A DNA stretch of 64,000 nt from Syntrophobacteraceae bacterium. GTDB lineage: Bacteria > Desulfobacterota > Syntrophobacteria > Syntrophobacterales > Syntrophobacteraceae. This document shows positions 8,708 to 16,272 of this stretch, piece by piece (position 1 is the stretch's first letter; the number at the start of each line of letters is the position of its first letter). Position numbers and translations under genes: made by a program. Location: the NCBI GenBank assembly GCA_025453975.1, contig JALOPI010000012.1, positions 1-64,000 of the forward strand. The letters run 5' to 3'. The notes beneath the pieces are model-generated. The model ran no database searches, was not told the origin of the DNA, and saw nothing but the letters and a program-made list of their open reading frames with translations.

Positions 8708-8980
8708 TCAACTCTCGCCGGCAGTGCGTATGGTCTCGAGAAGAATCTGATAATTTTCGTAAATGTCCGCGGAGCTCTCGATCACTTCATAAAGATCGTC
8801 CAGCTCCATGTTGATGACGGCATCCTTGTCCGGCGATTCTTCCTTGAGCTCGATCCATATCCAGTCGAGGAGCATCTCCTCCCGATCCTCGTAGCCTTCC
8901 TCCCTGACGTCCAGAGCGCCATCGCTCACTTTGCGCGAAACTTTCTTCAAAGCCGCCCTGACGAAATCCTTCATGTCCAT
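8708..8980 (-). CDS. Hypothetical acidic protein, 90 aa
   Basis: Starts at ATG 8980 with GGAG nine bases upstream and is followed by its own terminator. The frame is open 35 codons further upstream, but that part overlaps the promoter region. The protein is acidic and apparently all-helical (DGALDVREEGYEDREEML, then KDAVINMELDDLYEVIES). No signal peptide, cysteine pair or known motif was recognised. It has a candidate promoter at 9071-9099 and stands alone between two unrelated genes. Real gene, unknown role. Confidence 0.7.
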   Translation of the reverse strand: MDMKDFVRAALKKVSRKVSDGALDVREEGYEDREEMLLDWIWIELKEESPDKDAVINMELDDLYEVIESSADIYENYQILLETIRTAGES

Positions 8981-9070
8981 GTGCGGGTGCCTCCAAAATG
9001 ATCGGACCATGCGCCTGCATGCTCCGAAAGGGTTGCCGATTTCGGCCGATCCTGAGCCAGTCCAAATCAT

Positions 9071-9099
9071 ATGATGCGGCTTCATAGCTCATTTGTCAA
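9071..9099 (-). promoter_or_regulatory. Candidate sigma-70 promoter for the 90-aa gene
   Basis: On the minus strand a perfect TTGACA (9094-9099), 17-bp spacer and CATCAT (9071-9076) as a 4/6 match to -10. About 90 bp upstream of the ATG at 8980. Confidence 0.5.
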
Positions 9100-9198
9100 A
9101 GTGATTCAATGGCGGAAGTCATGGTTTTGGCATGTCAGGGGCTCGGGGATCGCCAGGGTCGGGCAGGAACCCCGGCGGGGCGAGGGGTCGCAAAATTC

Positions 9199-9226
9199 TT
9201 GATTTTGAGGGAGTCTGGGCTAGACT
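9199..9226 (+). promoter_or_regulatory. Candidate sigma-70 promoter for the LOG-family gene
   Basis: TTGATT (9199-9204), 16-bp spacer and TAGACT (9221-9226). It precedes the start at 9307 by about 80 bp. Confidence 0.45.
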
Positions 9227-9306
9227 GATGCTTTTCCAATGGAAGTATTCACAACGAGCGAGCCCGCATGCGAAATCAAGCCAACGAATTGGGGAAGGGA
9301 CGAGGG

Positions 9307-9960
9307 ATGCCCGAGCGGCAATACATCATCGATGCGCTGACCATCCAGGATTCCTGGCGTCTTTTCAAGATCCTGGCCGAGCTCGTGGATGGATTCGAGA
9401 AGCTTTCCGAGCTGTACCCGGCCGTGTCCATTTTCGGCTCGGCGCGCGTGAAGCCCGAGGATGAAACCTATGAAAAAACCGTCGTCATCGCGCGAAAGCT
9501 TGCGGAAAACGGCTACCATGTCATCACGGGGGGCGGGCCCGGCATCATGGAAGCCGGAAACCGGGGAGCCCGGGAGGGCGGGGCCAAATCCGTCGGTCTG
9601 AACATCGAGCTTCCCCTGGAGCAGGAGCCCAATCCATACGCGGATCTCCGGCTGGATTTTCAGTACTTCTTCGTGCGGAAAGTCATGTTCGTGAAGTACG
9701 CCCAGGCCTATATCGGCATGCCGGGGGGGCTGGGGACTCTCGATGAGATCTTCGAGGCCCTCACCCTGATTCAGACCCGCCGGATCAAGCCCTTCCCCGT
9801 GATCCTGGTGGGCAAGGAGCACTGGAAGGGCCTGATCGGATGGCTCAAGGACAGGCTCCTCGCCAGCCGCTACATTTCTCCGGAGGATCTCTCCCTGGTG
9901 ACCATTCTGGACGACCCCGAGGAGATTGTGCAGCACATCAAGCGCTACGTCATCGTGTGA
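9307..9960 (+). CDS. TIGR00730/LOG family Rossmann-fold protein
   Basis: 217 residues with the full LOG-family pattern: AVSIFGSARVKPED, VITGGGPGIMEAGNRGA with the nucleotide-binding glycines, and the signature PGGLGTLDEIFEALT. LOG proteins are phosphoribohydrolases acting on nucleoside monophosphates (often annotated as lysine decarboxylase-like). The bacterial substrate is often AMP or a cytokinin-type nucleotide. Start 9307 is preferred because AAGGGA lies about seven bases upstream. An in-frame ATG at 9268 lacks a good site. Its 3' end faces RNase E/G across 25 bp. Confidence 0.88.
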   Translation: MPERQYIIDALTIQDSWRLFKILAELVDGFEKLSELYPAVSIFGSARVKPEDETYEKTVVIARKLAENGYHVITGGGPGIMEAGNRGAREGGAKSVGLNIELPLEQEPNPYADLRLDFQYFFVRKVMFVKYAQAYIGMPGGLGTLDEIFEALTLIQTRRIKPFPVILVGKEHWKGLIGWLKDRLLASRYISPEDLSLVTILDDPEEIVQHIKRYVIV

Positions 9961-9985
9961 CGGCTCTCGACGGGTCGCTGCGCCA

Positions 9986-11461
9986 TCATCCTTCCCGGGG
10001 GACGAATTCGATGTGCCCCGCGTTGGCCGGCACCCCCGGCGCGGCCTCGATGACGATGAGCACCTGGAACCGCTCTTCCAGGGAAACGATATCGCCGCGC
10101 TTCTGATTCAACAGGTAGTTGGCGACCTCGGGGGCCACGGTAGCCTTGACGATGGCCACCTTCCTGTGGGCCAGGGTCGCCCAGATCTTCCGAAGATAGG
10201 AGAGGGCGGCGGCCTCGTCGGAGCGCACGATGCCCGCTCCCTGGCAGAGGGGGCACGGGCGGAAGGAGCCCCGCAGGATGTTGAGCCCCAGGTGCTGCCG
10301 GGAGAGCTCCAGGAGCCCAAAGCGCGAAATCTTCCCCAGGGTGATCTTGGCCTTGTCCTTCTTGACCTCCTCCTTGAGACGCCTTTCGACTTCCCGGCTG
10401 TGCCGGTTTTCCCTCATGTCGATGAAATCGATGACCACCAGTCCCCCCAGATCCCTGAGACGGAGCTGACGGGGGATCTCCGTGGCGGCCTCCATGTTCA
10501 CCTTGTAGACCATTTCCTCCAGGTCGCCCTCACCGTTGGTCCGTCCCGAGTTGACGTCAATGGCCACCAGAGCTTCGGTTTGATCGATGAGGAGGTGCCC
10601 CCCGGATTTGAGGGGGACCTTTTTGCGGAAGATCTGCTCGATCTGGTCCTCCAGGTTGTACTTGGCGCAGATGGGGCCATCGTCCTTATGAAGCTTGACG
10701 GAATTCTCGTGGCGCGGGCTGATGATGGTGAGGAATTCCTTGACCTGTCGATGGACCTCGCGATCGTCCACCAGAATGGTCTTGATGTCGGGGTTGAAAT
10801 AGTCGCGAATGACCCGGATGGCCAGGTCCTGCTCCTTGTAGATGAGCGATGGCGCGGCGGACTCCTGGACTTTCTTTTTCACCTCCTCCCAGATCCGAAG
10901 AAGGTGATTGAGGTCCTTGGCGATCTCCCGCTTGGTGCGGTTGAGGGCCGCCGTGCGGATGATGATGCCCATTTCCTCGGGGACGGTCAGGCTGCGGACC
11001 AGCTCCTTGAGCTGCTCCCTCTGCTCCGTTTCGTCGATCTTGCGTGAGACGCCGCGCTGGGATTGGCCCGGCATGAGCACCACGTCGCGACCGGCCAGGG
11101 AGATGTAGGTGGTGAGGAGGGCTCCTTTACTTCCGATCTCCTCCTTGACGACCTGGACCAGCACTTCCTGTCCCGTTTCCATGACGTCCTGGATCCGGAC
11201 GGGCTCCGGGAGGTCCTGGCGGTAGTATTCGGGGTGGATCTCCGTGAAGGGGAGGAATCCGTTGCGCTCCATGCCGAAGTTGACGAAAGCGGCCTGGAGG
11301 CTGGTCTGAACATGGGTGATGATCCCCTTGTAGATGTTGCCGACGACCTTGCCTCGGCTGGCCGTCTCGATGAAAAAGCCCTCCAGCGTCTGGCCCTCGA
11401 CCAGGGCCACCCGAAACTCCTCGGGCTGCGCCGCGTTGATGATCATGACCTGCTGTGCCAT
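9986..11461 (-). CDS. rng: Ribonuclease E/G family endoribonuclease
   Basis: 491 residues, the size of RNase G rather than of long RNase E. The N-terminal S1-like domain is seen around GNIYKGIITHVQTSLQAAFVNFG. The DNase I-like catalytic domain carries the metal-binding Asp residues in LVAIDVNSGR and LVVIDFIDM. CPLCQGAG is the Zn-link motif for dimerisation. There is no long C-terminal degradosome scaffold. It should process 5' ends of rRNA and decay mRNA. The ATG at 11461 lies 8 bp after the stop of the upstream activase-related gene. AAAGGAG sits inside that gene's end about 14 bp upstream, so translation is probably coupled. Confidence 0.92.
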   Translation of the reverse strand: MAQQVMIINAAQPEEFRVALVEGQTLEGFFIETASRGKVVGNIYKGIITHVQTSLQAAFVNFGMERNGFLPFTEIHPEYYRQDLPEPVRIQDVMETGQEVLVQVVKEEIGSKGALLTTYISLAGRDVVLMPGQSQRGVSRKIDETEQREQLKELVRSLTVPEEMGIIIRTAALNRTKREIAKDLNHLLRIWEEVKKKVQESAAPSLIYKEQDLAIRVIRDYFNPDIKTILVDDREVHRQVKEFLTIISPRHENSVKLHKDDGPICAKYNLEDQIEQIFRKKVPLKSGGHLLIDQTEALVAIDVNSGRTNGEGDLEEMVYKVNMEAATEIPRQLRLRDLGGLVVIDFIDMRENRHSREVERRLKEEVKKDKAKITLGKISRFGLLELSRQHLGLNILRGSFRPCPLCQGAGIVRSDEAAALSYLRKIWATLAHRKVAIVKATVAPEVANYLLNQKRGDIVSLEERFQVLIVIEAAPGVPANAGHIEFVPREG

Positions 11462-11469
11462 GGAGAGTG

Positions 11470-12927
11470 TTATCGCTCCTTTCCTTGCCCGCCGACATCC
11501 CTGTGCTGTCTGGCCTGATACAGAAACGTGCGCAGGGCCACGTCGCGGTTGGGCTGGATGGCGCCGTCGTAGGGCGCGTCCAGGTAGGGGACTTTCATTT
11601 CGTGGAGCAGGGGTCTGAGGACGGATGAAGCGATGGTGCTGGGCATGCAGGTGAAGGGAAAAACGTTCACCACCCCGTCGTAGCCGTGGTGGATGTATTC
11701 GAGGGCCCCCCCGATGCTGAGCACGGCCTCGGTTCCGATGGCAAAATGAAACAGCCGGTTGTGGTCGAGGCGCTTCTTGACCGCCTGGATGCCGTGGTCG
11801 GGCTCGATGTCGAGGTGCTCCCGAACAGTCCGGTAGACCTGACACTGACGCCACCTCTGGTAGTACTGCTCGATTTTGAGGCCCATCCACCGCCTCGCTA
11901 CCTCCCTCAGTCCGCCGTGGCTCCGGTCCCGCCAGGCTTTCTGCCACTGGTGCTCGGACTTGCGGATGGACTCGAAATTCACGAAGTTGACCCATTCGCC
12001 CAGGGAGGCGTTGACCACCTCCCCTCCATAGGCTTCGAGCTTCCGGATGATGTCCTGGTTGGAACAGGGATGGCTCCGGAGATAAATCTCGCCGATGATG
12101 CCGATTCTGGGCCGCCGCCGCTCACCGGTCTTCATGAGACTTCGCGCTCTGGCGGCGATGTCGGCCAGGGGGCCCAGAAGCCTGCCGAAATCGAGCTCCG
12201 GTCCCATATGCTCCACAGCCTTGACCATTTTGTTCAGGGCATCGGTCATGAGTCCATCGGTGGATCCCGCTTCTTTCTCGTACGGCCGGACACGCCAGGT
12301 GATGCGGTCGAGGACGTCGGCGATGATCACCGCCACGTAGCTCAGCTTCCTGAAATAAGAGGACTTTCCGGGGGGGACGATGTCAGCGGTGGCGTAGTTG
12401 TTCCGGGTGGAGATGTAAACGATGGGAACGCTCCGGTAAGCGTCGAAGCGGTCCAGGACCAGACGCTGGAGCTTGTTGTACATGCCGAAGCGGCAAGGGC
12501 CGTCGGCCTCGGGCAGGAAGTAGACGTAGCGCTCGGGTGCGAATGCGCTTCCGAGGCGCTGGCGCTCGGTCTCGAGGTGATGAAGGATGTCCCCCAGGGT
12601 CACCTGGCACGGGAAGCACTCCTTGCCCGACGTGTATTCCCTGCCCAGGGCCAGCCCCCGGTAGGTCTCCATGACGACGGCGTCGGCCCCGACGGCCCGG
12701 AAGCTGGCCGCGATGAGCCTCGATCCCGTGGGCGACATGTCGGGGATGAGGAGTCTGCGACCCGAGACATCGAACTGCTGAACGCTTTCTCCAAGGCGGT
12801 TGAACGCCGATGATTCCATAACCTCCCTTTGCATGGGATTCGGGCCCGGAAGCTGAATCCCGCCGGCCAGGACCCCGTCGATCCTCACTGGCACAAAATC
12901 TCGTAAGGCTTCCTGCTCTCGAAGCAT
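11470..12927 (-). CDS. Acyl-CoA dehydratase activase-related protein, C-terminal (DUF2229-type/CoA-dehydratase-like) half
   Basis: A 485-residue protein resembling the C-terminal part of the very large two-domain acyl-CoA dehydratase activase proteins. It contains LLIPDMSPTGSRLIAASFR, GKECFPCQVTLGD with a Cys pair, ADGPCRFGMYNKLQ, IGIIGEIYLRSHPCSNQDI and late FPFTCMPSTIASS. The conserved cysteines suggest an Fe-S cluster as in 2-hydroxyacyl-CoA dehydratase subunits. The frame starts at 12927, overlapping the upstream gene by 43 bp. A GTG overlapping the upstream stop as GTGA (near 12887) or ATG 12819 with AGGGAGG just upstream are alternatives. Together with the upstream gene it equals one full-length homologue of about 1,500 residues, so this is a natural or recent split. 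Confidence 0.78.
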   Translation of the reverse strand: MLREQEALRDFVPVRIDGVLAGGIQLPGPNPMQREVMESSAFNRLGESVQQFDVSGRRLLIPDMSPTGSRLIAASFRAVGADAVVMETYRGLALGREYTSGKECFPCQVTLGDILHHLETERQRLGSAFAPERYVYFLPEADGPCRFGMYNKLQRLVLDRFDAYRSVPIVYISTRNNYATADIVPPGKSSYFRKLSYVAVIIADVLDRITWRVRPYEKEAGSTDGLMTDALNKMVKAVEHMGPELDFGRLLGPLADIAARARSLMKTGERRRPRIGIIGEIYLRSHPCSNQDIIRKLEAYGGEVVNASLGEWVNFVNFESIRKSEHQWQKAWRDRSHGGLREVARRWMGLKIEQYYQRWRQCQVYRTVREHLDIEPDHGIQAVKKRLDHNRLFHFAIGTEAVLSIGGALEYIHHGYDGVVNVFPFTCMPSTIASSVLRPLLHEMKVPYLDAPYDGAIQPNRDVALRTFLYQARQHRDVGGQGKER

Positions 12928-15900
12928 GCCTCCCGCTCGCGTCGCTGCAGGTTTTTCACGACGTTCTGGTAGGCCTCGATGCGCGTCAGCATGCCGGCGA
13001 CGGCGCTGTGCTCATCCAGCTCGAGGATGAGAAAAGGCTTCTCGCGCAGGAGGTGCCGGTAAAAATGCTCGATGAAGGAATCCGCCCCGCAGCTGAAGTT
13101 GGTCAGGTGCACGCCGAACCAGCCGGGAGTGCGAGCCACCCGCTTGGACGTCCGCAGGATCTTGGCTCCCAGCCCCCAGTACATGCGGGGGAAGTCCGTC
13201 AGATCCTCCCCGTCGAGATCCAGGAAGTCCATGGGAAGCGCCTTGATGCCGAGCTTGGCCAGCTGGCGGCCCAGCTGCAGGTTCAGCCGCTCGTCGTGGA
13301 GATTGTAAGGGCGCCCGGTGACGATCCACAAGGCCTGGTCCGGCGAGGTCCGGGAGAGGATCTCGCTCCCCCGCCGAATGAGATCCCGCTTGAAACGTAT
13401 CTGCCGCTGCCAGGCCTGGTCCACGGCTCGCCGCAGCTCGCGTCGCGACGGCCTCATCCCATCCGGGAAAGCCTGGAAGAGGGGCTCCACCAGATGCTCC
13501 GGGCCGTCCTTCATGTGCAGCACGGGCCGGATGAGCCGCTCGTCGGGGATGCGGAGGGCCGAGCGCACCATGTACTGGGAGCTCTGGACCAGCGGGCAGA
13601 AGAGCCCGTTCTCCGAAAGGTCCGGTACGGGCATGTTGATGACAGTGGGAGCGAAAAGGAGGGGGGCGTGGTCCAGCAAGTGGTGGACGTGGCCGTGAAA
13701 GACCTTCACGGGGAAGCAGGTTTCGGCCGTCATGCTCTCAAGACCCCGCAGCACCACCTTGCTGTTGGTCCGGGGACTGACCAGCACCGGAAAGCCCAGC
13801 CCGCCCAGGAGATGCGTCCAAAAGACTCCCCACTCCAGGGTATGGAGCCCCAGGGGAATTCCCACGGTGGGGCGGGTGGACCCCCCCTTTCGGCTCACTT
13901 CCAGGCGGGCCGCGCCGATCTCGTCCAGGGCCTCGTCGAAGAGCTTCTGCCGGTAGAGGAAGTGATTCTCCTCGGGCTGCCCGTCGTACCGGCTGGCCTC
14001 GTAGCGACCGCAATCCCCTCCCCAGATGCTCCTGGATCCTCCGAAGCCATAGATCTTGAGCTTGCACTCGTTGTGGCACTTCTTCTCGGCTCGACAAATG
14101 GTCTCGCTGAACTCCACCTTCATCTGGACCAGGCCTTCCAGGTCGCGGACCCTTTCCGGTATCTCCTCCTTGTGGAAAAGCTCCCGCACGGCCAGGGCCG
14201 CCCCGAACGCCCCCATGACCTCGCGGTGTCTGGGCACGATGATCGGCCTGCCGAGGACCTTTTCGAAGGCGGCCACGATCCCCTGGTTGAGGGATGGTCC
14301 CCCCAGAAACATGACCCGCTGGCCGATGAAGCGCTTTTCGACCACCCGGTTCAGGTAGTTGTAGACGATGGCGTAGCAGAGTCCCGCGATGAGGTTGTCC
14401 CGTGATGCCCCCTTCTGGGCGTAGCCCACCAGATCGGACTCCATGAACACCGTGCAGCGCTCGGCCAGGTTGATGGGCGAGGGGGCCGAGAGGGCGATAT
14501 CCTCAAACTCGCCCACGATGTTGATCCGCATCTTGTTGGCCAGCTCGTGGAGAAAGCTCCCCGTCCCGGCGGCGCAGACCTTGTTCATGTCGAAATCCAG
14601 GGGATGGGACTGATCGATGTGGATGTATTTGGAATCCTGCCCGCCGATCTCGAAAATGGTGTCGATGTCGGGGTCGACGGCTGCCGCGCCCCGGGCGTGG
14701 GCGGTGATCTCGTCGATGACGAGGTCGGCGTCCAGGAAATCCCCCACCACGTTCCGCCCCGAGCCGGTCGTGGCGATGCCCTTCAGCCGAATCCGCTTCC
14801 CCACTTCGGTGACCAGGGTGCGGATGAGCCGCTGGGTCACCTCGATGGGCTTGCCCTGGGTGGGGACGTAGCACTTGTGAATGAGCTGTCCCTCGTCGTC
14901 GATGAGGGCGTACTTGGTGGAGGTGGACCCGATGTCCACCCCGAGGAAGGCCGAGATCTCGCCTTTCCTGCGGGCCGCCCAGGGAGAGAGCCCGTTGTCG
15001 GGGTCGAAGGCGGTCATCTCCAGGGAGAGGGGCTCCGCCTCGGGAAAGGAGTAATGGATTTGGGATCCCAGCCGGTCGAGTCGGGACACGTCGATGCGGC
15101 TGGTCCAGCCCTGCTCCTGGGCCTGGATGGCGCATCCCAGGGCCCCGAGGGAGGTGTGGTGAGGCGGAACCTGGATCTGGGGGAAATACTGTCTGAAAGC
15201 CTGGACCTGAAGGCGGTTGGAGGCCAGTCCGCCCACGAAAACGATGGGCTCCCCCAGCTCCCGACTGGCCACGATGGTGCTGACGTAATTGGCGGCATTG
15301 CCGTGATGCAGGCCGGCGATGATGTTGGGGAGCGTTTCCCCCTTGTTCTGCAGGTGGATCATGTCGGACTTGGTGAACACCGTGCAGCGGCAAGCCACGG
15401 GTGCCGGATAGGTGGCCTGGGCACCCATGGCGATGAAATCCTCCAGCGTCTGCTGGAGCTTTTCCTGGTTCATGTGGAAATCCGGGCCGTAGAGGGATTG
15501 GGCCAGACGCTCCGCCTGCTGGTCGATGAACGATCCCGTGCCCGATGCGCAGGGGCCGTTCATGTTGAACGATTCGAGATGCCATTGCCGTCCCTCGTGG
15601 GACAGCTGGAAAAGGGCCGCGTCCTGCCCCCCGATGCTGATGACGGTCCGGACTCCCGGCACCACGTGGGTCACGCCCAGCACCTGGGCGATGGTCTCCA
15701 CTTCGAAGGGGGCTTCGAGGATCTCAGCCAGAAGCTGGCCATGCATCCCGGTGAAGGTGATGGACCGGATCTCTCCGGCGTGGGCAAAGGCAGCAGGGTC
15801 CAGAAGCCGGGCGAGCAGCCGATGAGTCTCCTCGAGGAAGAGTCCGAAGTGGCGCAGGTAAGGAGCTTCCAGCACCACCTGGCGGTCCTGGTCGATCACC

Positions 15901-15950
15901 ATGCAGTTGATGCTGACCGAACCGACGTCCACTCCCACATCGTAAGCCAT
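12885..15950 (-). CDS. Acyl-CoA dehydratase activase with tandem BcrAD/BadFG ATPase domains
   Basis: 1,021 residues. Two ASKHA-type ATPase domains in tandem: the first starts at VGVDVGSVSINCMV and includes GGQDAALFQL and NGPCASGTGSFI. The second starts at FLGVDIGSTSTKYALID and includes EIGGQDSKYIHI and NKVCAAGTGSFLHE. The Cys in each CASGTG/CAAGTG motif is the [4Fe-4S] ligand of archerases. A DUF2229-like region follows (VGIPLGLHTLEWGVFWTHLL, then MTAETCFPVKVFHGH). Such activases use ATP to push one low-potential electron into 2-hydroxyacyl-CoA dehydratases or benzoyl-CoA reductase-like enzymes. The dehydratase partner is not in this window. Start 15950 has AAGGA eight bases upstream; the open frame continues 70 codons upstream without support. 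The downstream split-off half overlaps its 3' end. Confidence 0.88.
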   Translation of the reverse strand: MAYDVGVDVGSVSINCMVIDQDRQVVLEAPYLRHFGLFLEETHRLLARLLDPAAFAHAGEIRSITFTGMHGQLLAEILEAPFEVETIAQVLGVTHVVPGVRTVISIGGQDAALFQLSHEGRQWHLESFNMNGPCASGTGSFIDQQAERLAQSLYGPDFHMNQEKLQQTLEDFIAMGAQATYPAPVACRCTVFTKSDMIHLQNKGETLPNIIAGLHHGNAANYVSTIVASRELGEPIVFVGGLASNRLQVQAFRQYFPQIQVPPHHTSLGALGCAIQAQEQGWTSRIDVSRLDRLGSQIHYSFPEAEPLSLEMTAFDPDNGLSPWAARRKGEISAFLGVDIGSTSTKYALIDDEGQLIHKCYVPTQGKPIEVTQRLIRTLVTEVGKRIRLKGIATTGSGRNVVGDFLDADLVIDEITAHARGAAAVDPDIDTIFEIGGQDSKYIHIDQSHPLDFDMNKVCAAGTGSFLHELANKMRINIVGEFEDIALSAPSPINLAERCTVFMESDLVGYAQKGASRDNLIAGLCYAIVYNYLNRVVEKRFIGQRVMFLGGPSLNQGIVAAFEKVLGRPIIVPRHREVMGAFGAALAVRELFHKEEIPERVRDLEGLVQMKVEFSETICRAEKKCHNECKLKIYGFGGSRSIWGGDCGRYEASRYDGQPEENHFLYRQKLFDEALDEIGAARLEVSRKGGSTRPTVGIPLGLHTLEWGVFWTHLLGGLGFPVLVSPRTNSKVVLRGLESMTAETCFPVKVFHGHVHHLLDHAPLLFAPTVINMPVPDLSENGLFCPLVQSSQYMVRSALRIPDERLIRPVLHMKDGPEHLVEPLFQAFPDGMRPSRRELRRAVDQAWQRQIRFKRDLIRRGSEILSRTSPDQALWIVTGRPYNLHDERLNLQLGRQLAKLGIKALPMDFLDLDGEDLTDFPRMYWGLGAKILRTSKRVARTPGWFGVHLTNFSCGADSFIEHFYRHLLREKPFLILELDEHSAVAGMLTRIEAYQNVVKNLQRREREACFESRKPYEILCQ

Positions 15951-16272
15951 GGTGCGTTCCTTCCATGCATGGATGAGACACTTCCCGTTGTATTCTGCCA
16001 GCTTGAATTCTCTCATGGTCACGCCTGAGTGAATAGTTAAAGATTTCGGCGGGTCCGCGCAACATTTTTCTACGGTCCGAGCTGCGGAGTGGGTCTTCAA
16101 AGGGCACGCGCCCATCCGCGATGCCCCGATTCCAGGGATGGGGAAGAACTGACGGCCCATCTGTCATATCAAGCCCCTGGTCATGCATGCTCGAGCCACC
16201 ACCCCCGGCGACCCGAGGGTGCCGGCCGAGCCCATCATCCCACGCTCATCCCCTCGGGGTCGGCCAGCAGCC
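15951..16272. other. Intergenic region between activase and copper ATPase genes
   Basis: No gene seen. The minus-strand promoter of the activase should lie here. Near 16207-16264 there is an imperfect inverted repeat (CGACCCGAGGG and CCCTCGGGGTCG) with a long loop, downstream of the ATPase stop. A structured transcript end is possible, but no U-tract follows. Confidence 0.35.

Larger units (their letters stand above)
8981..9306. other. Divergent intergenic region with two outward promoters
   Basis: No gene. It separates the minus-strand 90-aa gene from the plus-strand LOG-family gene and holds one candidate sigma-70 promoter for each. Short frames through it lack supporting signals. Confidence 0.5.

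Noticed and set aside
11686..16028. Three long plus-strand frames (11686-12813, 13008-14405, 14547-16028)
   Set aside because: All lie antisense to the activase genes and have low-complexity His/Gly/Glu-rich composition.
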